From: Entomohabitans teleogrylli
Lineage (GTDB): Bacteria; Pseudomonadota; Gammaproteobacteria; Enterobacterales; Enterobacteriaceae
Assembly: GCF_001484765.1 (NCBI RefSeq)
Contig: NZ_KQ947376.1
Span: 310,001-374,000 of the forward strand
Direction of reading: 5' to 3'
DNA: 64,000 nucleotides
Below the pieces are notes generated by a model. It was not told the DNA's origin, made no database searches, and saw only the letters and a program-made list of their open reading frames with translations. Both the position numbers and the translations under genes were made by a program. Shown here in pieces: positions 26,925-36,113 of the stretch. Within the stretch, counting starts at the first letter, position 1; each line of letters begins with the position of its first letter.

Positions 26925-27641
26925 ATGAATCGCAATGAGCAGGGCGCGCCGCGTCCGGAGGGGCAGGCGGAACGGGTCTACCGGCTACTGAAGCAGGCGA
27001 TTTTTGATTTTCAACTGTTGCCGGGAGACCGCTTCAGCGAAAACGACGTCGCCGGGCAGATGGCCGCCAGTCGCACCCCGGTGCGTCAGGCGCTGTATAG
27101 CCTGGAGCAGGAGGGGTACCTCGAGGTACAGCCGCGTAGCGGCTGGCAGGTTAAAGCCATCGACTTTGACGAACTGGAGGCGCTGTACGACCTGCGGATT
27201 GTACTGGAGCTGGAAGCGGTGGCGCGTCTGTGCCGCCTGCCGGATGCGGTAATGCCGTTGCCCCTGCAACAGCTGAAACAATTCTGGATTGATACGCCGC
27301 CGCTGGCGGACGGCAGCGCGGTCGCGCGATACGACGAACAGTTTCACATGACGCTGGTCGCCGCCGCCGGTAATCCGCAAATGGCGCGGGTACACCGGGA
27401 AGTAACGGAAAAGATCCGCATCGTACGGCGCATGGACTTCACCCAGCCGTCGCGGGTGCAGGCGACCTACGCGGAACATAGCGCCATTTTGCAGGCGATT
27501 ATCGGTCGCCGCTGCGGGGAGGCCAGCCGGATGCTACGCGAGCATATTGCCGCCAGCCAGGCGGAAGTACGCAAAATCACCCTGCATGCGCTGCAACAGG
27601 CGCGGCAGGAAAAAAGGGCTTACCAGGGTACACAACAATAA
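26925..27641 (+). CDS. GntR-family regulator inside the urea operon
   Basis: 238 residues. A GntR winged helix (about 15-85, FSENDVAGQMAASRTPVRQALY) is followed by an FCD domain (about 90-225) with the His/Asp metal-ligand pattern (YDEQFHMTL). GGCGGAGG precedes the ATG, 13 bases after urea carboxylase, so it is co-transcribed. It probably regulates the operon in response to a pathway compound such as urea or allophanate, in addition to nitrogen control through sigma-54; the effector is not known. Confidence 0.9.
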   Translation: MNRNEQGAPRPEGQAERVYRLLKQAIFDFQLLPGDRFSENDVAGQMAASRTPVRQALYSLEQEGYLEVQPRSGWQVKAIDFDELEALYDLRIVLELEAVARLCRLPDAVMPLPLQQLKQFWIDTPPLADGSAVARYDEQFHMTLVAAAGNPQMARVHREVTEKIRIVRRMDFTQPSRVQATYAEHSAILQAIIGRRCGEASRMLREHIAASQAEVRKITLHALQQARQEKRAYQGTQQ

Positions 27642-27662
27642 CTGTCATTTCAGGAGAGTCTT

Positions 27663-28934
27663 ATGCAGCGTCGATCATTATTAAAAGCTTTTGCGCTTTC
27701 CGCGCTGGTGAGCGGGATGGGCATCACGTTCAGCGCCCGGGCGGCGGAGACCATCAAAGTGGGGATTATGCACTCCCTGTCCGGCACCATGGCCATTTCG
27801 GAAACGCCGCTCAAAGATGTGGCGCTGATGACCATTGAGCAAATCAATGCCCGCGGCGGGGTGCTGGGCAAAAAGCTTGAGCCGGTGGTGGTGGATCCGG
27901 CCTCTAACTGGCCGCTGTTCGCCGAAAAAGCCCGTCAGTTGCTGAGCCAGGATAAAGTGGCGGTCGTTTTCGGCTGCTGGACATCGGTATCACGTAAATC
28001 GGTGCTGCCGGTATTTGAGGAGCTTAACGGCCTGCTGTTCTACCCGGTGCAGTACGAAGGGGAAGAGATGTCGCCAAATGTCTTCTATACCGGCGCCGCC
28101 CCCAATCAGCAGGCGATCCCGGCAGTGGAATATCTGATGAGTGAAGACGGCGGCGGGGCCCGGCGCTTCTTCCTGCTCGGCACCGACTATGTCTACCCGC
28201 GCACCACCAATAAGATCCTGCGCGCTTTCCTGCACAGTAAAGGGGTAGCAGATAAAGATATTGAAGAGGTCTACACCCCGTTTGGCTACAGCGATTATCA
28301 GACCATTGTCGCCAACATCAAAAAATTCGCCGCCGGCGGCAAAACCGCGGTGGTATCGACCATTAACGGCGACTCCAATGTGCCGTTTTATAAAGAGCTG
28401 GCTAATCAGGGCGTCAAAGCCACCGATGTCCCCGTGGTGGCGTTCTCGGTGGGGGAAGAGGAACTGCGCGGTATCGACACGAAACCGCTGGTGGGCAACC
28501 TGGCGGCCTGGAACTACTTTGAATCGGTGGACAATCCGGTAAACCAGAAATTTGTCGCCGACTGGAAGGCCTGGGCGAAGGCCAACAAACTGCCCGGGGC
28601 CGATAGCGTGGTGACCAATGATCCGATGGAGGCCACTTATGTGGGTATTAACATGTGGGCCCAGGCGGTGGAAAAGGCCGGGACGACCGATGTCGATAAA
28701 GTTCGCGCCGCCATGGCCGGGCAAACTTTTTCAGCGCCGTCGGGCTTTACCCTGACCATGGACGCCACGAATCACCATTTGCATAAGCCGGTGATGATTG
28801 GCGAAATCGAAGATAACGGCCAGTTTAACGTGGTCTGGCAGACCGACCAGCCGGTGCGCGCTCAGCCCTGGAGCCCGTTTATTCCCGGTAACGACAAGAA
28901 AGCCGATCGGCCAATGAAAACCACCGGCCAGTAA
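27663..28934 (+). CDS. urtA: urea ABC transporter substrate-binding protein UrtA
   Basis: 423-residue periplasmic binding protein. The N-terminus QRRSLLKAFALSALVSG has a twin-arginine-like motif followed by a hydrophobic stretch and ARA-A cleavage, so export by Tat or Sec is expected. The mature protein has the Leu/Ile/Val-type binding fold. UrtA hallmarks are KVGIMHSLSGTMAISE and VFGCWTSVSRKSVLPVFEE. It delivers urea to UrtBC. CAGGAGA precedes the ATG. A strong hairpin follows the gene and may raise its level over the other components. Confidence 0.96.
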   Translation: MQRRSLLKAFALSALVSGMGITFSARAAETIKVGIMHSLSGTMAISETPLKDVALMTIEQINARGGVLGKKLEPVVVDPASNWPLFAEKARQLLSQDKVAVVFGCWTSVSRKSVLPVFEELNGLLFYPVQYEGEEMSPNVFYTGAAPNQQAIPAVEYLMSEDGGGARRFFLLGTDYVYPRTTNKILRAFLHSKGVADKDIEEVYTPFGYSDYQTIVANIKKFAAGGKTAVVSTINGDSNVPFYKELANQGVKATDVPVVAFSVGEEELRGIDTKPLVGNLAAWNYFESVDNPVNQKFVADWKAWAKANKLPGADSVVTNDPMEATYVGINMWAQAVEKAGTTDVDKVRAAMAGQTFSAPSGFTLTMDATNHHLHKPVMIGEIEDNGQFNVVWQTDQPVRAQPWSPFIPGNDKKADRPMKTTGQ

Positions 28935-28940
28935 GCGCCA

Positions 28941-28960
28941 GCCCTCCCGTAAGGGAGGGC
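28941..28960 (+). promoter_or_regulatory. urtA-urtB intercistronic hairpin
   Basis: GCCCTCCC (28941-28948) and GGGAGGGC (28953-28960) form a perfect 8-bp stem with a GTAA loop and no T-run. Such hairpins after binding-protein genes usually protect the upstream mRNA from 3' decay and raise binding protein over permease. Confidence 0.75.
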
Positions 28961-28978
28961 CTGCGCGGAGAACTCACC

Positions 28979-30562
28979 ATGAAAACCCGAATTCTGCTAC
29001 CTCTGGTGTGGCTGGCGGTGTGGCTGTGTCCGCTGGTCGTCCGGGCCGCGACGCCTGATGACGCGCAGGCATTTGTTGCCGCCAGTCGCGCCGGGCAGGC
29101 CGAACTGTTACAACAATGGGCCGTTGCCCCGCATCCCGAACGGCTGGCGCTGTTGCAGGCGCTGGCCGGTGAACGGCTGGTGGTGGACAGCACCGGACAA
29201 CCTTTTGAACAGCAGGGCGATCGGCTGCTGCCGCTGGGGACCATCGCCAGCGCCGCAGGCGCGTTGAAAAAGGTGCGACTCACCAATCGCCTGCGCACCC
29301 TGGCGGCGGCGGGGCTAGCCAGCCATCAGCTTTTCAGTGACAACGTCACTATTCGTTTGCAGGCGGCACGCACTCTCGCCAGAGACGCGGAGCCGGCGCA
29401 AGAAGCGCTGCTGGCGCAGCGTCTGGCGGCGGAAACCGATGATCCGGTGCGTGCTGCGCTCAGCCAGGGGCTGGCACGTCTGCAACTGAACAGCAGCGAT
29501 GCCGCTATCCGTCTGAAAGCGGTGGAGCGGGTGGCGCAGGTCACCAGTCCGGAAACACAGGCGCTGTTGCAGCCGTTCGTCAGTCCGGAACGGGAAGCGG
29601 ACCCACAGGTGCGCGCCGCGGCAGCTGATGCGCTACGGGGGATTCACTGGCGACTGCTGGGCGGTGAACTGCTCGGCCAGGCGTTTATGGGGCTTTCGCT
29701 GGGATCGATTCTGCTGCTGGCGGCGCTCGGACTGGCGATAACCTATGGTCTGCTGGGGGTTATCAACATGGCCCACGGCGAAATGCTGATGCTGGGGGCC
29801 TACGCGACCTGGCTGGTGCAGAGCGCTTTTCAGCTCTGGGCGCCGCAGTGGCTGGCCTGGTATCCGCTGGCGGCGCTGCCGGCGGCCTTTCTGTTGACCG
29901 CCACTGTCGGTATGGCGCTGGAGCGCACGGTGATTCGCCATCTGTACGGCCGGCCGCTGGAAACCCTGCTGGCGACCTGGGGGATCAGTCTGATGCTGAT
30001 CCAACTGGTGCGTATGCTGTTTGGTCCGCAAAACCTTGAAGTGGCTAATCCGGCGTGGCTGTCCGGCGGGCTGCCGGTACTGTCGAATCTGATCCTGCCG
30101 TGGAACCGGATCGTGGTGCTGGGGTTTGTCCTGCTGGTGCTGTTTTTTACCTGGCTGCTGCTTAACAAAACCCGTCCAGGCATGAATCTGCGCGCGGTGA
30201 CCCAGAACCGGGCCATGGCCGCCTGCTGCGGAGTACCGACCGGGCGGGTGGATATGCTGGCTTTCGGCTTCGGTTCAGGGATCGCCGGGCTGGGCGGCGT
30301 GGCGCTGTCGCAACTGGGCAATGTCGGGCCGGAACTGGGCCAGGGATACATTATCGATTCATTCCTGGTGGTGGTGCTGGGTGGCGTCGGGCAACTGGCG
30401 GGCAGCGTCGCCGCGGCGTTCGGTCTTGGGATCTTCAATAAAATCCTTGAACCGCTCACCGGCGCGGTGCCGGGCAAAATTCTCATCCTGGTGCTGATTA
30501 TTCTGTTTATCCAGAAACGGCCGCAGGGGCTGTTTGCCTTAAAAGGGAGGACCGTCGAATGA
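28979..30562 (+). CDS. urtB: urea ABC transporter permease UrtB
   Basis: 527 residues. A signal peptide (ILLPLVWLAVWLCPLVVRA-A) is followed by a periplasmic helical-repeat region of about 200 residues, typical of UrtB, and then a LivH-type permease domain from about residue 230 (GSILLLAALGLAITYGLLGVINMAHGEMLMLGAY) with about eight helices. It pairs with UrtC to form the channel. The gene ends in ATGA, overlapping the urtC start by four bases, so translation of the two is coupled. Confidence 0.95.
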   Translation: MKTRILLPLVWLAVWLCPLVVRAATPDDAQAFVAASRAGQAELLQQWAVAPHPERLALLQALAGERLVVDSTGQPFEQQGDRLLPLGTIASAAGALKKVRLTNRLRTLAAAGLASHQLFSDNVTIRLQAARTLARDAEPAQEALLAQRLAAETDDPVRAALSQGLARLQLNSSDAAIRLKAVERVAQVTSPETQALLQPFVSPEREADPQVRAAAADALRGIHWRLLGGELLGQAFMGLSLGSILLLAALGLAITYGLLGVINMAHGEMLMLGAYATWLVQSAFQLWAPQWLAWYPLAALPAAFLLTATVGMALERTVIRHLYGRPLETLLATWGISLMLIQLVRMLFGPQNLEVANPAWLSGGLPVLSNLILPWNRIVVLGFVLLVLFFTWLLLNKTRPGMNLRAVTQNRAMAACCGVPTGRVDMLAFGFGSGIAGLGGVALSQLGNVGPELGQGYIIDSFLVVVLGGVGQLAGSVAAAFGLGIFNKILEPLTGAVPGKILILVLIILFIQKRPQGLFALKGRTVE

Positions 30563-31632
30563 CGCAGCCGGTTACGCTAACGCTGGCGACCCGGGCGCCA
30601 CGGCTGACGCTGTGGCTGGGGAGCCTTGCGATGATGATTTTGCTGGCGCTACCGTTTCTGGCGCTGCTCCCGGCGGGTCATCCGCTGAGTGTCTCCACCT
30701 GGACGCTGACCCTGGTGGGGAAAATTCTCTGCTATGCGATTGTGGCTATCGCCCTCGATCTGGTATGGGGCTATGCCGGGATGTTGTCGCTGGGCCACGG
30801 GCTGTTTTTTGCCCTCGGCGGCTATGCCATGGGTATGTACCTGATGCGCCAGGCCGCCGGCGACGGGCTGCCGGCCTTTATGGCGTTTCTCTCCCGGGAT
30901 TCGCTTCCCTGGTACTGGTGGGGCACCGACTATTTTGTCTGGGCGCTGGCGCTGGTGGTGCTGGTGCCAGGCCTGCTGGCGCTATTGTTTGGCTGGTTTG
31001 CCTTCCGCTCAAAGATTCGCGGCGTCTATTTTTCGATCATGACTCAGGCCCTGACCTGGGCGGGGATGCTGCTGTTTTTTCGCAATGAGACCGGCTTTGG
31101 CGGTAACAACGGTTTTACCGGCTTTACCACGCTGCTCGGGGCATCGGTTACCGCGACCGGCACCCGGGTCGGGCTATTTCTGGCGACGGTGATCCTGTTG
31201 CTGCTCAGCCTGGCGCTCGGTCTGGCGCTGGCCCGTTCGCGGTTTGGCCGGATACTGACCGCGGTACGCGACGCCGAAGGGCGCCTGATGTTCTGTGGTT
31301 ACGATCCGCGCGGTTTTAAACTGCTGGTCTGGGTACTTTCCGCAGTGCTGTGCGGCCTGGCGGGGGCGCTGTATGTCCCGCAGGTGGGGATCATTAACCC
31401 GGGGGAGATGTCGCCCACCAATTCCATTGAAGCCGCTGTCTGGGTGGCGCTGGGCGGACGCGGCACCCTGATTGGTCCGGTGCTGGGCGCCGGGCTGGTC
31501 AACGGCGCGAAAAGTCTGTTCACCATGTGGTTGCCGGAATACTGGCAGCTGTTTCTTGGTTTGATTTTTATCCTTGTCACCCTGTGGCTGCCGCGCGGGG
31601 TGATGGGACTGTTGCGTAAAGGAGGCGACTAA
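30559..31632 (+). CDS. urtC: urea ABC transporter permease UrtC
   Basis: 357-residue LivM-type inner-membrane permease with about nine to ten helices. Family strings include DLVWGYAGMLSLGHGLFFALGGYAMGMY and the cytoplasmic loop GRILTAVRDAEGRLMFCGYDP, which contacts the ATPases. It overlaps urtB by four bases and urtD by one base. The length is usual for UrtC. Confidence 0.95.
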   Translation: MTQPVTLTLATRAPRLTLWLGSLAMMILLALPFLALLPAGHPLSVSTWTLTLVGKILCYAIVAIALDLVWGYAGMLSLGHGLFFALGGYAMGMYLMRQAAGDGLPAFMAFLSRDSLPWYWWGTDYFVWALALVVLVPGLLALLFGWFAFRSKIRGVYFSIMTQALTWAGMLLFFRNETGFGGNNGFTGFTTLLGASVTATGTRVGLFLATVILLLLSLALGLALARSRFGRILTAVRDAEGRLMFCGYDPRGFKLLVWVLSAVLCGLAGALYVPQVGIINPGEMSPTNSIEAAVWVALGGRGTLIGPVLGAGLVNGAKSLFTMWLPEYWQLFLGLIFILVTLWLPRGVMGLLRKGGD

Positions 31633-32429
31633 TGCCAGTCCAGGCGGAACTGTTTACCCGGCCGCAGAGCGGCGATCGCTTTCGCAGCCAGACCGATCCG
31701 GTGTTACAACTGGAAGAGATTAACGTCAACTTTGACGGTTTCCAGGCGTTGACCCGGCTGTCGATGAATATCGGCGTCGGTGAACTGCGCTGTGTGATTG
31801 GGCCTAACGGCGCCGGAAAAACCACCCTGATGGATGTGATTACCGGCAAAACCCGTCCCGACAGCGGCAGCGCCTGGTTCGATCAGTCGCTGGAACTGAC
31901 GCGCATGGATCCGGTGGCTATCGCCCGCTGCGGCATTGGCCGCAAATTCCAGAAGCCCACGGTATTTGAGGCGCTGACGGTCTTTGAAAACCTTGAGATC
32001 GCCATGAAAGGGGACAAATCGCTGTGGGCGACCCTGCGGGCGAAGCTCAACAGCGAACAGCGCGATCGCATTGACGAAATGCTCGGCACCCTGCGCCTTG
32101 GCGCCGAACGCAACAGGCGGGCCGGCGCCCTGTCTCACGGCCAGAAACAGTTTCTGGAAATCGGCATGCTGCTGGTGCAGGAGCCGTATCTGCTGTTGCT
32201 GGATGAGCCCGCCGCCGGGATGACTGACGCCGAAACCGAATACAGCGCCGAACTGTTTCGCAGTCTGGCCGGCAGGCATTCGCTGATGGTGGTGGAGCAC
32301 GATATGGGGTTTGTAGAGACCATCGCCGATCGGGTTACGGTACTGCATCAGGGCCAGGTGCTGGCGGAAGGCACGCTGCGCGAAGTTCAGGCCAATGAAC
32401 AGGTCATTGATGTCTATCTGGGGAGGTAA
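31632..32429 (+). CDS. urtD: urea ABC transporter ATP-binding protein UrtD
   Basis: 265-residue LivG-type ATPase. Walker A is GPNGAGKTT, the signature is LSHGQKQFLEIGM, Walker B is LLLLDEPAAGM, and the switch His is in VVEHDMGFV. The ABC signature has H where most ATPases have G (LSHGQ), which is usual for UrtD. It forms a heterodimer with UrtE under the UrtBC channel. Its start overlaps the urtC stop by one base. Confidence 0.95.
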   Translation: MPVQAELFTRPQSGDRFRSQTDPVLQLEEINVNFDGFQALTRLSMNIGVGELRCVIGPNGAGKTTLMDVITGKTRPDSGSAWFDQSLELTRMDPVAIARCGIGRKFQKPTVFEALTVFENLEIAMKGDKSLWATLRAKLNSEQRDRIDEMLGTLRLGAERNRRAGALSHGQKQFLEIGMLLVQEPYLLLLDEPAAGMTDAETEYSAELFRSLAGRHSLMVVEHDMGFVETIADRVTVLHQGQVLAEGTLREVQANEQVIDVYLGR

Positions 32430-32430
32430 C

Positions 32431-33129
32431 ATGCTCGAAGTCAATGCGCTGAATCAATACTATGGCGGTAGCCATATTCTGCGCGGCGTGTCGTTCAGCG
32501 CCCGGCCCGGCGAGGTGACCTGCCTGCTGGGGCGCAACGGCGTCGGTAAAACCACGCTGCTGAAATGCCTGATGGGGCTGGTCCCGGCGCGCAGCGGCGA
32601 GATCCGTTATAACGGCGCGTCGTTGTTGACCCGTCGCCCTCACCAGCGGGTGGCGGCCGGTCTGGCGTATGTTCCCCAGGGCCGCGATATTTTCCCGCGC
32701 CTGACGGTGGAGGAGAATTTGCTGATGGGGTTGACGCGCTTTCCGGCCCGGGAGGCGAAGCGGGTGCCGGAGGAGATCTACCGGCTGTTCCCGGTGCTGG
32801 AGGAGATGAAGCAGCGCCGCGGCGGCGATCTTTCCGGCGGCCAGCAGCAACAACTGGCGATTGGTCGGGCGCTGGCCTGCCGGCCTGGGCTGCTGATTCT
32901 CGACGAACCCACCGAGGGGATCCAGCCTTCAGTGATTAAGGAGATAGGCCAGGTCATCCGCCAGTTGGCCGCCCGGGGCGATATGGCGATTCTGCTGGTC
33001 GAACAGTTTTACGACTTTGCCGCTGAACTGGCGGACAGCTATCTGGTGATGTCGCGCGGCGCCATTATCCAGCAGGGAACTGGCGCGCAGATGGAGGCCG
33101 ACGGCGTCAGACGGCTGGTGGCGATTTAA
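32431..33129 (+). CDS. urtE: urea ABC transporter ATP-binding protein UrtE
   Basis: 232-residue LivF-type ATPase with Walker A GRNGVGKTT, signature LSGGQQQQLAIGRAL, Walker B LLILDEP and the switch region LLVEQFYDFA (Q replacing the usual H, as in this subfamily). The start is ATG 32431, with GGGGAGG seven bases upstream and one base after the urtD stop. It is the last gene of the urea operon and ends five bases from the convergent ydeE. Confidence 0.95.
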   Translation: MLEVNALNQYYGGSHILRGVSFSARPGEVTCLLGRNGVGKTTLLKCLMGLVPARSGEIRYNGASLLTRRPHQRVAAGLAYVPQGRDIFPRLTVEENLLMGLTRFPAREAKRVPEEIYRLFPVLEEMKQRRGGDLSGGQQQQLAIGRALACRPGLLILDEPTEGIQPSVIKEIGQVIRQLAARGDMAILLVEQFYDFAAELADSYLVMSRGAIIQQGTGAQMEADGVRRLVAI

Positions 33130-33134
33130 GTAAC

Positions 33135-34328
33135 CTATTTCTGTAGCAGGTCCAGACCGCCGGCGCGCATGCCTTTGAGCATCGTCAGATATGCCAGCCC
33201 AACCAGCAGAATCAGGGCGATGAACAGCGTCCACGCCGGCAGCCAGGTCAACAGATATCCGGTCAGCAGCGGGTTAAAAGCGCCGCCCAGGGTACCCAGC
33301 GTCTGGGCGGAAAAGTAGCTGGCTTTCATACCCGGCGGCGCGATGCTGTCGAGCAGCATATATTCCCCCGGCGAGTAAATCAGTTCCCCGAGCGTAAATA
33401 CCACCATTGAACATCCCCACATCACCAGACTGGTACCGGACAGCATAAAGCCCACCAGCCCGGCGGCGAAACACAGGCTGGCGTAAAACATCAGGCGTCG
33501 CAGATTGTCCTGGCGCAGCCGTTTACCGATGCTGTACTGCAACGATACCACCACTGCCGCGTTGACCGGCAGAACCACCGCCACCACCTGTTGCGCCAGG
33601 TTAATGTCGTACACGGCCATCACATACTGGGACAGGCAGGAGGTAAAGGAGCCGAACACCAGTTGGCCGAGGAAGGTGGAAAACGTCAGCCAGAACAGCG
33701 CCTTATCCTGCAATAGTTTTCCAGGCGACCAGCCGGGCTGCCCGTCGGGCTGCCGGGTTACCGGTACCGGAGTGACAAAACGGGCAATCAGCGCCAGCGG
33801 CGGGATGGCGGTTAACGCCGCCAGCCAGAATGGCAGATTGAGGCTGTACATCACCAGCAGTGTGCCGAGGGGCGGGCCGGCGGTCCAGCCGATGTTGATA
33901 AAGGTATAGTTGAGCGAAAAGATCTTCGGCCGCTCGGCGATGGCCAGCGTATCGGAGAAGTAGCTTTTCAGTACCGTGGCAAACACCGCATACGCGCAGT
34001 TGATCAGCGAAAAAAACAGCACCACCAGCGGCACGCTGTGGGTCAGGGGGATCAATACAAAGCCGCTCAGAAACGCGAGGATGGCCAGCAGCATATAGCG
34101 CTTTTTGTCAAAGCGGTCGGCCAGCATACCGAACCCGAGACTGAACGCCACGCCAATGGTTAGCGCAATGGTCATGGCAACGCCCACCTGATGTACATCC
34201 AGTCCATACTGGCGATTGAGGTAAATCGTCATAAACGGCAGCGTCATACCGCGGCCAATGGTCAGTAGCAGCGACGATAGCAGCAGGGCGCCGGTGGAAA
34301 ACGAGCGTAACGGCTTCAGCAATAACAT
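33135..34328 (-). CDS. ydeE: MFS transporter YdeE
   Basis: 397-residue, twelve-helix major facilitator similar to E. coli YdeE (395), which exports dipeptides and arabinose. Matching strings are LLTIGRGMTLPFMTIYL, the loop GMLADRFDKKRYMLL and LGELIYSPGEYMLLDSIAPP. The start at 34328 fits the family length; the frame is open another 37 codons upstream without homology. It is divergent from eamA, as in E. coli. Confidence 0.93.
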   Translation of the reverse strand: MLLLKPLRSFSTGALLLSSLLLTIGRGMTLPFMTIYLNRQYGLDVHQVGVAMTIALTIGVAFSLGFGMLADRFDKKRYMLLAILAFLSGFVLIPLTHSVPLVVLFFSLINCAYAVFATVLKSYFSDTLAIAERPKIFSLNYTFINIGWTAGPPLGTLLVMYSLNLPFWLAALTAIPPLALIARFVTPVPVTRQPDGQPGWSPGKLLQDKALFWLTFSTFLGQLVFGSFTSCLSQYVMAVYDINLAQQVVAVVLPVNAAVVVSLQYSIGKRLRQDNLRRLMFYASLCFAAGLVGFMLSGTSLVMWGCSMVVFTLGELIYSPGEYMLLDSIAPPGMKASYFSAQTLGTLGGAFNPLLTGYLLTWLPAWTLFIALILLVGLAYLTMLKGMRAGGLDLLQK

Positions 34329-34472
34329 TTTTATTTCTGGTTCATGAACAGACAGGCAGTATAGACAGGAAGCCGTCGCCAGGTACAGGGCGCCGCGCCG
34401 GGCGAAAAGCGTTTCCTGTATCGGCAGGCGAATTTGCACTAGATTAGTTTTTTAATAATAAAAGGGGCAGGT

Positions 34473-35375
34473 ATGACAAAGAGAGACGGACTGCTGGCGC
34501 TGCTGGTGGTGATCGCCTGGGGAATTAACTTTGTGGTTATTAAGGTCGGGCTGCATAACATGCCGCCGCTGGTCCTGGCAGGATTACGCTTTGTGCTGGT
34601 GGCTTTCCCGGCTATTTTCTTTGTCGCGCGCCCGAACATTCCACTGCGTCTGCTGCTGGGGTACGGGCTGACTATCAGCTTCGGCCAGTTCGCGTTTCTG
34701 TTCTGCGCCATTAAATACGGGATGCCCGCTGGTCTGGCCTCGTTGGTGCTGCAGGCGCAGGCCTTTTTCACCATCGTACTCGGGGCTTTCGCTTTCGGCG
34801 AACGACTGCAGGGCAAACAACTGGTGGGGATTTCGCTGGCGGTATTCGGGGTGCTGGTGTTGATTGAAGGTAGCCTCGGCGATCAGCAGGTGACGCTGCT
34901 CGGTTTTATGCTGACCCTCTGCGCCGCGCTGTGCTGGGCCTGCGGTAATATCTTCAACAAGAAGATCATGCAGTTGCCGCAGCAGCCGGCGATATTGTCG
35001 CTGGTAGTGTGGAGCGCACTGATCCCCATCGCGCCATTCTTTGCCGCCAGCGCGCTGCTGGACGGTCCAGAAGCGATAGCGAGTAGTCTACGCGAAGTGG
35101 ACCTCGTCACACTGTTATCCTTGTGCTACCTGGCGTTTATCGCCTCGATTGTCGGCTATGGTATCTGGGGGGCGCTGCTGGGTCGTTACGAGACCTGGCG
35201 CGTGGCGCCGCTGTCGCTGTTGGTGCCGGTGGTCGGAATGGCCAGCGCCGCGCTGCTGCTCGGGGAGCGAATGTCGGTTATTCAGTTGCTGGGGGCGTTG
35301 CTGATTATGGCGGGGCTGTATATCAATGTGTTTGGCATTCGCCTGCGCCGTCGCGCCGCGATGCGCCGGGGCTAA
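34473..35375 (+). CDS. eamA: O-acetylserine/cysteine exporter EamA
   Basis: 300-residue membrane protein with ten helices in two EamA (DMT) repeats, 299 in E. coli (YdeD). The N-terminus DGLLALLVVIAWGINFVVIKVGLHNMPP and RYETWRVAPLSLLVPVVGMASA are near-identical to EamA. It exports cysteine-pathway metabolites. AAAAGGGGCAGG precedes ATG 34473. It is convergent with marB across a GC-rich hairpin. Confidence 0.95.
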   Translation: MTKRDGLLALLVVIAWGINFVVIKVGLHNMPPLVLAGLRFVLVAFPAIFFVARPNIPLRLLLGYGLTISFGQFAFLFCAIKYGMPAGLASLVLQAQAFFTIVLGAFAFGERLQGKQLVGISLAVFGVLVLIEGSLGDQQVTLLGFMLTLCAALCWACGNIFNKKIMQLPQQPAILSLVVWSALIPIAPFFAASALLDGPEAIASSLREVDLVTLLSLCYLAFIASIVGYGIWGALLGRYETWRVAPLSLLVPVVGMASAALLLGERMSVIQLLGALLIMAGLYINVFGIRLRRRAAMRRG

Positions 35376-35380
35376 GCGTC

Positions 35381-35404
35381 CGGCCCGGCAGGGCTGCCGG
35401 GCCG
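35381..35404. terminator. GC-rich hairpin between eamA and marB
   Basis: CGGCCCGGCA and TGCCGGGCCG form a perfect 10-bp stem with a GGGC loop, located between convergent genes. There is no T-run, so it may end transcripts inefficiently or stabilise their 3' ends. Confidence 0.6.
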
Positions 35405-35410
35405 CGTGAA

Positions 35411-35635
35411 TTACTCTGCGTCGTCGTTATGGTAATAGGGCACGCCGAGTTCATCAGACTTATCGCTGCCAGCCCCGCGGTGGCTAAAATCATACGGGGA
35501 GTGGCTGCCGGCCCCGGGGACGATCATGCCGCCGTGGCTGGACTGGCTATAGGTGAAGGTAGGGGGGCTTTCCGCCATGACCTGTGCGGATGCCATGACC
35601 AGCATTGCCGCAACGGCGCAGACCAGACGTTTCAT
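35411..35635 (-). CDS. marB: MarB, periplasmic protein of the mar operon
   Basis: 74 residues with a cleavable signal peptide (MKRLVCAVAAMLVMASAQVMA-E). The most conserved part is near the C-terminus (GSDKSDELGVPYYHNDD), as in E. coli MarB (72 residues). In E. coli, MarB lowers marA expression by an unknown periplasmic route. GAGGTC lies before the ATG. The gene is 81 bases downstream of marA. Confidence 0.93.
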   Translation of the reverse strand: MKRLVCAVAAMLVMASAQVMAESPPTFTYSQSSHGGMIVPGAGSHSPYDFSHRGAGSDKSDELGVPYYHNDDAE

Positions 35636-35716
35636 AGTGACCTCATTTTTACGCCCGAAGACGGGCGGCGATGTATAAAAACCGGCATCAGCGATGATCT
35701 GCCGGCAATAGTACGA

Positions 35717-36091
35717 TTAATGTTTAATCGGATGTAAAAACTTGGCTTCGCCGCGCATACTGGTAATACGATATTTATGCGGCGGTACCGAAAAATAGTT
35801 TTTAAACGTCCGGGTCAGGGTTTGCTGGGACTCAAATCCGTAACGCTCGGCCAGATAAAGAATCGGTTCGTTGCTCTCTTTGAGTTTCAGCGCGATCTCT
35901 GTCAGTTTGCGGTTGCGAATATATTGCCCTAAAGAATGGCCGGTCTCTTTTTTAAACATCCGTTGCAGGTGCCACTTTGAGTAGCCAGAACGCCGGGAGA
36001 CCACCTCAAGGGACAGCGGTGACTCCAGGTTATCTTCAATCCAGTCCAAAATGCTGTTTACAGTAACTTCATCATTATTGCGTCTGGACAT
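35717..36091 (-). CDS. marA: multiple antibiotic resistance activator MarA
   Basis: 124-residue AraC-family activator with two helix-turn-helices ([21 protein letters not shown] and [19 protein letters not shown]), nearly identical to E. coli MarA but three residues shorter at the C-terminus. It binds marboxes to activate efflux and repress porin expression, and autoactivates through the marbox at 36629-36648. AGAGGT precedes the ATG, 22 bases after marR. Confidence 0.97.
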   Translation of the reverse strand: MSRRNNDEVTVNSILDWIEDNLESPLSLEVVSRRSGYSKWHLQRMFKKETGHSLGQYIRNRKLTEIALKLKESNEPILYLAERYGFESQQTLTRTFKNYFSVPPHKYRITSMRGEAKFLHPIKH

Positions 36092-36113
36092 CGTCTTACC
36101 TCTTTTCTTTGCG

